Of a DNA stretch of 39,765 nt, positions 34,045 to 39,765 are shown piece after piece. The notes beneath the pieces are model-generated. The model saw only the letters and a list, made by a program, of their open reading frames with translations. It ran no database searches and was not told the origin of the DNA. The stretch is from an uncultured Bacteroidota bacterium (lineage in GTDB: Bacteria > Bacteroidota > Bacteroidia > Flavobacteriales > Flavobacteriaceae), in assembly GCA_902620455.1 (NCBI GenBank), contig CACNIG010000010.1, forward strand, positions 1 through 39,765, written 5' to 3'. Within the stretch, counting starts at the first letter, position 1, and every line of letters begins with the position of its first letter. Made by a program: the position numbers and the translations under genes.

Positions 34045-34455
34045 ATGTATCCAGAAGAAATTGTAAAACCAATGAAACTTGAATTAACTAATTCAGGTTT
34101 TTCAGAACTAACTTCATCAGAAGATGTTAAATCAGCCTTGGAGAAAGAAGGAACAACACTTATAGTTGTAAATTCTGTATGTGGATGTGCAGCTAGAAAT
34201 GCTAGGCCTGGAGTAATTATGTCTTTATCAAACGAGTCTAAACCTGATAACCTTTGTACTGTATTTGCTGGATTTGATATTGAAGCAACCAATACGGCAA
34301 GAGAAGAAATGCTTCCATTTCCTCCTTCGTCTCCATCTATTGCTCTATTCAAAGATGGTGAGCTTGTTCATATGGTTGAAAGACATCACATCGAAGGAAG
34401 AGAAGCTGACTTAATTGCTGACAACCTTATTCAAGCCTACAACGAGTTTTGTTAA
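34045..34455 (+). CDS. BrxA/BrxB-family bacilliredoxin
   Basis: 136 residues, the YphP/YqiW (DUF1094) family. The thioredoxin-like fold carries the CGCA motif at Cys46-Gly-Cys48-Ala in NSVCGCAARNARPG, diagnostic of this family. In Firmicutes, bacilliredoxins remove bacillithiol from mixed disulfides; flavobacterial homologues are common, and bacillithiol is known in some Bacteroidota. Whether this organism makes bacillithiol cannot be told here. Its stop is immediately next to the convergent histidine kinase stop (no gap). Confidence 0.92.
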   Translation: MYPEEIVKPMKLELTNSGFSELTSSEDVKSALEKEGTTLIVVNSVCGCAARNARPGVIMSLSNESKPDNLCTVFAGFDIEATNTAREEMLPFPPSSPSIALFKDGELVHMVERHHIEGREADLIADNLIQAYNEFC

Positions 34456-35901
34456 TTACTTAGGTAGTGAAATTTTAAAGTCTGTACCTTTTTTACTTTT
34501 TGATTTGTAAGAAATTTTACCTCTGTGAGAATTAATAATACTTCTTACAATACCTAACCCAAGACCCATTCCATCAGATTTGGTGGTGAACTTCGGCTCA
34601 AATATTTTGTCTCTATTAATTTTTGAAACTCCAAGTCCATTGTCTGATACCATAACTTTTACTGTCTTTGAGTTCTCAGTAATTTTAACATTAATTAATG
34701 GTTCTCTGTCGTGAGGTATTGCCTGAATACTATTTTTTATCAAATTTGTCATTACTCTAATCCACTGCTCTTTATCTAGTTTGACGAATATATTTTCACT
34801 TGAAGTCTCAAGAGTGATATTATTTTGTTCAAAAATTTCAACAACCTTTTTTGTTGCGTCAACAATGTCTGTTTTTTCTAGCTGAGTCTTCGGAAGTGTT
34901 GCAAAATCAGAAAAAGATGTGGCAACATTACTCATTGTATCAATTTGTTCAATTAAAGTATCACAAAAATCATTCAATTTCCCATTCTGATCTGAACCTT
35001 TTAAACCGCTGTTTTTTTGAAAGCTTTGAACAGTTAACCTCATAGGTGTTAAAGGATTTTTTATTTCATGTGCAACTTGTTTAGCCATTTCCTGCCAAGC
35101 TTGTTCCCTCTCTGTTTTTGCCAATCTTTCTGCACTATCTTCAAGATCATCGATCATTTTATTATATGAGTTTACTAGACTATCTATTTCCTTTGTTGCA
35201 TTACTCAAATAAATCTTTTCATTTTTCTTAAGCAATCCTGCTTGTCCAATTTTTAGACGTATAGTCTCAATTGATCTAGTAACATATCTTGATATAAAAT
35301 ATGCAAGAACAATAGCAACTACTAGCATAATGAAATATATCTGGTAGAGAGTAGATAAGAAAACATTCAATTCACTCTCAGCAAAGGAAACATCTTGAAA
35401 ATATGGGAAGAAAAGAATTGCATATTTTTCACCAACATCATTTTTAAGAACACTATAAGAGGCTTGAAATTTTCCAACATCTGTAAAATTCTCCGATGTG
35501 AATTTTCCTTCATCAGTTGAAACTAACATATCTGCAAATTCCTCCTCTAAAGAATAATTATTAGATATAACGTCAAGAGGTAAATATGAATAAAAAAGTG
35601 GGCTGCCCCCTGTTGTAAAGATTGAGTACTCAACACTATGTATTTTAGTTATCTCCTCAAAATCTTTTTCGTACTCATCCCACAATTCGTACCTGTCTGA
35701 AATATCATATTTATTTACTATATAATTTATTTGTCTTTTTAATTGGTTTTCCTTTCTCTCTTGCCTGTATGAATTATATTGATCGGATTCTGTTCTATAC
35801 TGATAATAAGTTGAACCTAAAACCAAAAGTGTAGCTGTAAAAACTAATAATATCATTGAGATGAAGATTCTTAATCTCAAAGACATTTTATTTTTAAACA
35901 T
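34456..35901 (-). CDS. Membrane sensor histidine kinase
   Basis: 481 residues. Helix 1 (about 12-32), an extracytoplasmic sensor region (about 33-183, no known domain recognised), helix 2 (about 186-205), HAMP (about 206-260), then a dimerisation domain with phosphoacceptor His278 in VAHEIKNPLTPM, and an ATPase domain with N-box LIKNSIQAI, G1 DNGLGVS (about 420) and G2 GMGLGLGIV (444-452). The AHEIKNPLTPM form resembles NtrY-type kinases. No response regulator gene adjoins it, so it is an orphan kinase in this window. Signal unknown. Confidence 0.93.
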   Translation of the reverse strand: MFKNKMSLRLRIFISMILLVFTATLLVLGSTYYQYRTESDQYNSYRQERKENQLKRQINYIVNKYDISDRYELWDEYEKDFEEITKIHSVEYSIFTTGGSPLFYSYLPLDVISNNYSLEEEFADMLVSTDEGKFTSENFTDVGKFQASYSVLKNDVGEKYAILFFPYFQDVSFAESELNVFLSTLYQIYFIMLVVAIVLAYFISRYVTRSIETIRLKIGQAGLLKKNEKIYLSNATKEIDSLVNSYNKMIDDLEDSAERLAKTEREQAWQEMAKQVAHEIKNPLTPMRLTVQSFQKNSGLKGSDQNGKLNDFCDTLIEQIDTMSNVATSFSDFATLPKTQLEKTDIVDATKKVVEIFEQNNITLETSSENIFVKLDKEQWIRVMTNLIKNSIQAIPHDREPLINVKITENSKTVKVMVSDNGLGVSKINRDKIFEPKFTTKSDGMGLGLGIVRSIINSHRGKISYKSKSKKGTDFKISLPK

Positions 35902-36047
35902 AACTACTCAATTATTAAGTAAATATATTAAAGTTTTGGCCAAATGATTTAAGCCTTTGGTTTAAATGAATAGAAATAGTATGATGAATACCATTTTCAG
36001 GTAAATATAAAATTATAGAAGTATATAAATTGTGAAGAGTACTTATA

Positions 36048-36170
36048 CTATCCCTTTACTTGGTGGTCTCCACAAACGTTATTAGCCTCAACTTCAACAT
36101 TGTGTTTTGCACAAAGCAATGACTCTGTCATATTTGTACAATTTATACATGTATTAACTGTCTGAATCAT
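36048..36170 (-). CDS. 40-residue Cys/His-rich mini-protein (putative zinc-binding)
   Basis: ATG at 36170, TAG at 36048-36050. The translation has Cys8, Cys11, Cys20, His23, Cys33 and His36, a regular C-x2-C-x8-C-x2-H-x9-C-x2-H pattern (TCINC, LLCAKH, VCGDH). Random AT-rich sequence would rarely give three evenly spaced C/H pairs in 40 codons. It may bind zinc or an Fe-S cluster. It sits alone between the histidine kinase and fbpC. No convincing promoter was seen. I do not recognise a named family. Confidence 0.6.
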   Translation of the reverse strand: MIQTVNTCINCTNMTESLLCAKHNVEVEANNVCGDHQVKG

Positions 36171-36274
36171 TTTAAATAATTTTTGATAAAATTAAATCAA
36201 AAAACGTTTAGAATGATTTTAAATTACTCATTTACAGTAATTTATAATGATTATAAATAAAGATATTATTTGGT

Positions 36275-37237
36275 TTATGTAAAGAAGTTGCTACACCTTC
36301 TATCGAATTCCAAGAGATCACTTTTATTGAAATCAATAAACAAATTATTCGTATCCTTAATTGGTGCTGAATTATAAAAGTATATTTCATCTTTATTTAA
36401 GGTTCCTTTTATTTTGTATTCTTTTCCAATAAATGAGGTCTTTTCAACTTTTATTTTGTGCTTTGATTTATCTACAATCTTAATTTTCTCAGGCCTAATG
36501 TACAGTTCTTTTCCATCTATGTGGATTCTATTTAAATCTCCTAAAATTTTAGCACAATAGCAATTTACTGGATTACAATACATCTCCTCAGGCTTATCAT
36601 ATTGTTGGACTATTCCTGCTTTGAATACAAGTATTCTGTCAGAAATATCAAAGGTGTCTTTTATGTCATGAGTTACTAAAATTGTGGTAGTATCTGTACT
36701 TTTTAATATCTTATAAACTTCACTTTGAATTTTTGATTTAATACTAACATCCAGGTTGCTAAATGGTTCATCCATAAGAAGAAGATCTGGTTCTCTAATT
36801 AAAGCCCTTGTTATACAAACTCTTTGTTGTTCACCACCAGATAGCTCATGAGGGTATCGATTTAATAAGTTATCTAAGCCTGTCAGTTCAACATAATACT
36901 TGATATTTTTCTCATACTGTTCATCAAGATTTATTTTTAAATTTTCTAAAACACTTAAATGAGGGAAGAGAGGATAGTCCTGAAAAATAAAACCAATTTT
37001 TCTATGATTTGGCTTGACAAATGTTGTCTTATCATCTAATACTCGATTGTTTAAAGTAATTTTTCCAGAATTTATTTTTTCAAGACCTGCTAAACATTTC
37101 AAAAAAGTTGTTTTTCCAGATCCACTTTCCCCAATAAAGGAGACAAATTCACCTTTATTAACAGAAAAGTTTAAATCCTTAATCAATGGATCATCTTTAC
37201 TGTAAAACTTAATTAAATTTTCAATGCTAAGAAACAT
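36275..37237 (-). CDS. fbpC: Ferric iron ABC transporter ATP-binding protein, FbpC-like
   Basis: 320 residues. Walker A GESGSGKT (36-43), Q-loop Gln86, signature LSGGEQQR (132-139), Walker B DLLLMDEP (151-158) and His190 in VTHD. A shorter C-terminal region (about 240-320) with LYIRPEKIKIVDK resembles the TOBE-like domain of FbpC/PotA-type ATPases. It powers the FbpB permease; its start overlaps the fbpB end by 11 nt. Identification as an iron transporter rests on the neighbouring binding protein. Confidence 0.92.
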   Translation of the reverse strand: MFLSIENLIKFYSKDDPLIKDLNFSVNKGEFVSFIGESGSGKTTFLKCLAGLEKINSGKITLNNRVLDDKTTFVKPNHRKIGFIFQDYPLFPHLSVLENLKINLDEQYEKNIKYYVELTGLDNLLNRYPHELSGGEQQRVCITRALIREPDLLLMDEPFSNLDVSIKSKIQSEVYKILKSTDTTTILVTHDIKDTFDISDRILVFKAGIVQQYDKPEEMYCNPVNCYCAKILGDLNRIHIDGKELYIRPEKIKIVDKSKHKIKVEKTSFIGKEYKIKGTLNKDEIYFYNSAPIKDTNNLFIDFNKSDLLEFDRRCSNFFT

Positions 37238-38807
37238 TTACACCTTTGTTTATAATTTTTCTTAAAAATATCAATAATACTGCACCTAATAAAATAATAA
37301 TTAAAGAGTATATAGAAGATTTTGCAATCATTTCTTCTATTGCATATTCATATGTCCTTACAGCTAGGGTGTCAAAATTAAATGGTCTTAAAATTAATGT
37401 AATTGGCAACTCCTTGATTATATCAACAAAGCACAAAATAAATGCAATGTATATTGCACTAATGTTTATTGGCAGATGAATTTTCCTAAACAATTTAAAA
37501 TTTGTCATCCCCAAATTCTTTCCTGTATCATCAAATGTTTCTGGATGTTTATCAAAGCTTGATCGCAATGGAGAAATTCCAACTGCCATATATCTCATAA
37601 CGTAAGCATACACCAAAATTACCACTGATCCAAAGGCTATTGAAACTCCTATTAATTTTGTTAAAAATGCTAAAAAAATTATAAGTGACAGAGCAATTAC
37701 TGCGCCTGGCAAGGCATATGTAAGTGAGACTATCTCACTTAAGTAAAAAACAGTTTTACTTTTAGAAATCTTTTTTATATACTGAAACAAAATTGCTATA
37801 GCAACAATTATTAGAGATGAAACTGAAGCTAAAAAGAATGAGTTTAAAGAAAGATTTAATAGCTCACTAAAGTCTATAACATTTATAGTCTTAAAAACAT
37901 TATTTATTATGTAAATAACAGGAATAAAAAAGCCCAAGATAAATGGGAATAAACAGATCAAATAGATAACTATTCTTGAAAATTTATTCGTTGAATAGTT
38001 GCCAGATACTTTATCATTTGGTTTGTAGTTATATCTATATTTTGAAGTTGAATATCTCTCAAGTAAAAAGAAAATCGAAACAATAATAAGAAGGCAAACA
38101 GCCAAAATAGATGCCGTATTAATGTCTTCCATTGAATACCAAGATCTAAATATTCCACTTGTAAAAGTATTTACCCCGAAATACTTTACAGCACCATATT
38201 CATTTAACACCTCCATTATAATTAAGAACAAGCCTGAGAAAATCGATACTCTAGATATTGGTAGTATAATCTTAAAAAAAGTTTGAAACTGTGACATTCC
38301 AAGGTTCTTGGAAATATTAATATAATTTGAACCCAGCAGTGAAAAAGAAATTCTACATGCAGTATATAAATAAGGATATAAAACAAGCGCCATTAAAAAT
38401 GCCAGAATTTCAATTTGCAAATAATCATGATTTACATACTTGTATAAATCAGGGTAATTATTCCTTACTATACTTTGAATTGGACCAGTATAACTTAAAA
38501 GGTCACTGTATGTGAAAGCAATTATATAAGAAGGGATAGCCAAAGGCAAGAATAGTATAATATCAAAAAAGCTTTTCCCTTTAAAATTTGTTGTAGAAAC
38601 AAACCATGCAGGTATAATTCCTAGTATTAAAGAAAAAAAAACTGTAAGTAATAAAAGGTAAAGTGTGTTTAATGAATAACCCAATAAAAGATTATTCCAT
38701 AGATAAACAAACGTATCAAGACTAAGTCCAATTACACTATATAAAAGATAAATTAGTGGACATAATAAAAAGACAGAAATAAGTGATGTTAATAATTTAA
38801 CATTCAT
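37227..38807 (-). CDS. fbpB: Ferric iron ABC transporter permease, FbpB-like (two fused permease halves)
   Basis: 526 residues, about twelve hydrophobic helices in two homologous halves. Each half has an EAA-type loop that docks on the ATPase: ISKNLGMSQFQTFFKIILP (about 165-183) and TGKNLGMTNFKLFRKIHLP (about 428-446). This fused arrangement is typical of FbpB/SfuB/ThiP-like permeases. It lies 19 nt after fbpA and overlaps fbpC by 11 nt. Confidence 0.94.
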   Translation of the reverse strand: MNVKLLTSLISVFLLCPLIYLLYSVIGLSLDTFVYLWNNLLLGYSLNTLYLLLLTVFFSLILGIIPAWFVSTTNFKGKSFFDIILFLPLAIPSYIIAFTYSDLLSYTGPIQSIVRNNYPDLYKYVNHDYLQIEILAFLMALVLYPYLYTACRISFSLLGSNYINISKNLGMSQFQTFFKIILPISRVSIFSGLFLIIMEVLNEYGAVKYFGVNTFTSGIFRSWYSMEDINTASILAVCLLIIVSIFFLLERYSTSKYRYNYKPNDKVSGNYSTNKFSRIVIYLICLFPFILGFFIPVIYIINNVFKTINVIDFSELLNLSLNSFFLASVSSLIIVAIAILFQYIKKISKSKTVFYLSEIVSLTYALPGAVIALSLIIFLAFLTKLIGVSIAFGSVVILVYAYVMRYMAVGISPLRSSFDKHPETFDDTGKNLGMTNFKLFRKIHLPINISAIYIAFILCFVDIIKELPITLILRPFNFDTLAVRTYEYAIEEMIAKSSIYSLIIILLGAVLLIFLRKIINKGVNVS

Positions 38808-38826
38808 CTTTTGATACTTTTAGGTT

Positions 38827-39765
38827 CTACTTCCAACCCCCGGCATCAAATATACGAATTGCATCATTTCTTTTAGAGCCTAACATATTCAAATCAAGAG
38901 GGTCCTTTTTAAAAGTACCCCACTCTTTTACTATATCATTTGGCTCTATATTTGGTTTCACTGAATATTCATATGTATTATTTACATATATCTCTTGAGC
39001 CTCATCACTAGTTAAATATTCAATAAGCTTTAAAGCATTTGATTTGTTGGGAGCATTTTTTGCAAGAGCAACTCCAGAAACATTAATATGAGAACCTCTC
39101 TGTCCATCACCTTGATTTGGAAAAAAAACTGATATTGATTTACCAGCATTTACTTCCTCTTCATTTTCTGATGAAAGTAGAAGCCCAATATAATATGAGT
39201 TAACGATAGCAACATCTCCTTGACCAGCAGCAATTGCTTTTACTTGATCTCTATCATTTCCTTTTGGGTCTCTTGCAAAGTTTGAGACTACTGCTTCGGT
39301 CCAATTTTGAGTGGCCTCCTCTCCTAAGTTAGCAACAAGTGAAGATAGGAGCGCTTGATTATATGAGTTAGATGATGACCTGACTAAAAGTCTTCCTTTC
39401 CATTTTTCATTTGCTAGATCTTCATATGTAGATAGATCACTTTCTTCAACCCTCTCGTTACTGTAAACAAGAATTCTTGATCTATAAGTTACTGGAACCC
39501 AAAACCCATTTGGGTCTGTTAAGCTTTCTGTAATTCCATCAGTTAAACTTTCATCATTATACTTTTGAAGTAGATCCATATCAGATGCTTGCCATAATTT
39601 ACCAACATCAACTGTTATGAATAAATCTGCAGGACTGTTTTCTCCTTCATTTTTCATTCTTTGAATTAATTCATCAGCATTAGCCTTGATTACATTTACT
39701 TTAATTCCTGTAATTTTTTCAAAATTATCATATTGAAGCTGGTCAACATCATAATGTCTTTGACT
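38827..39765 (-). CDS. fbpA: Ferric iron ABC transporter substrate-binding protein, FbpA-like (5' end missing)
   Basis: 312 residues are visible; the frame is open to the window edge and continues 36 codons beyond the first internal ATG at 39657. The sequence at the edge, SQRHYDVDQLQYDNFEKITG, is the typical mature N-terminus of Fe3+-binding proteins, so only a signal peptide and a few residues should be missing. The tyrosine pair in IVNSYYIGLL matches the ferric-iron ligand tyrosines of FbpA. FFPNQGDGQRGSHINVSGVAL is also typical. It should capture Fe3+ in the periplasm for FbpBC. First gene of fbpABC. Confidence 0.95.
   Translation of the reverse strand, partial: SQRHYDVDQLQYDNFEKITGIKVNVIKANADELIQRMKNEGENSPADLFITVDVGKLWQASDMDLLQKYNDESLTDGITESLTDPNGFWVPVTYRSRILVYSNERVEESDLSTYEDLANEKWKGRLLVRSSSNSYNQALLSSLVANLGEEATQNWTEAVVSNFARDPKGNDRDQVKAIAAGQGDVAIVNSYYIGLLLSSENEEEVNAGKSISVFFPNQGDGQRGSHINVSGVALAKNAPNKSNALKLIEYLTSDEAQEIYVNNTYEYSVKPNIEPNDIVKEWGTFKKDPLDLNMLGSKRNDAIRIFDAGGWK

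Noticed and set aside
33993-34352. 119-codon open frame on the minus strand opposite the bacilliredoxin gene
   Set aside because: Lies almost wholly antisense to a confidently identified gene, with no recognisable domain; a frame shadow.

Overview
The window is AT-rich, densely packed bacterial chromosome, almost certainly from a marine-type member of the Bacteroidota, class Flavobacteriia. Grounds for this are: an alternative complex III operon (actABCDEF) fused to aa3-type oxidase genes, a DUF2723 membrane protein, a carboxypeptidase-regulatory/plug/barrel TonB receptor, a YwqK/MORN-like protein, a CGC-type bacilliredoxin, several TAnnTTTG (Bacteroidetes -7) boxes, and little sign of Shine-Dalgarno sequences. 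No transposon, phage, CRISPR array or rRNA was seen. The two end genes (ctaD, fbpA) run off the window.

Layout. 1-10147 (minus strand) is one compact respiratory operon, transcribed actA-actB-actC-actD-actE-actF-ctaC-ctaD with gaps of 1-13 nt or overlaps: a quinol:cytochrome c oxidoreductase feeding a cytochrome c oxidase. 10337-14628 holds a SPOR-domain protein converging on infB, then nusA and a tRNA-Gln(UUG). An intrinsic terminator lies inside the nusA leader and rimP is absent from its usual place. 14683-22677 carries a fatty acid hydroxylase/sterol desaturase-family membrane protein, a large secreted Asp-box (BNR/VPS10-like) protein and a DUF2723 (GT117-like) multispanning protein. 22727-29471 has a thioredoxin-fold protein without cysteines, then a beta-helix-like lipoprotein, a TonB-dependent receptor and a PiT phosphate transporter, with a small secreted YwqK/MORN-like protein converging on them. 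29576-33074 is class Ia ribonucleotide reductase (nrdB then nrdA), followed by a small membrane protein, dCMP deaminase, a bacilliredoxin and a sensor histidine kinase. 36048-36170 is a 40-residue Cys/His-rich mini-protein too short for ordinary ORF calling. 36275-39765 is an FbpABC-type ferric iron ABC importer.

The best candidates for something undescribed are regulatory. (1) A rho-independent terminator sits between a putative nusA promoter and nusA, suggesting NusA-dependent autoregulation. (2) Six consecutive 11-bp repeats, each with AAC in the same register, lie just upstream of the YwqK/MORN-like gene, reminiscent of a Pho-box; related hexamers lie upstream of the lipoprotein-TonB-PiT unit. 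Together with PiT this suggests, but does not prove, a phosphate-responsive outer-membrane uptake locus. (3) A perfect 15-bp hairpin ends 16 nt before the TonB receptor start, and a 21-bp sequence in the lipoprotein leader is repeated exactly about 520 bp upstream.
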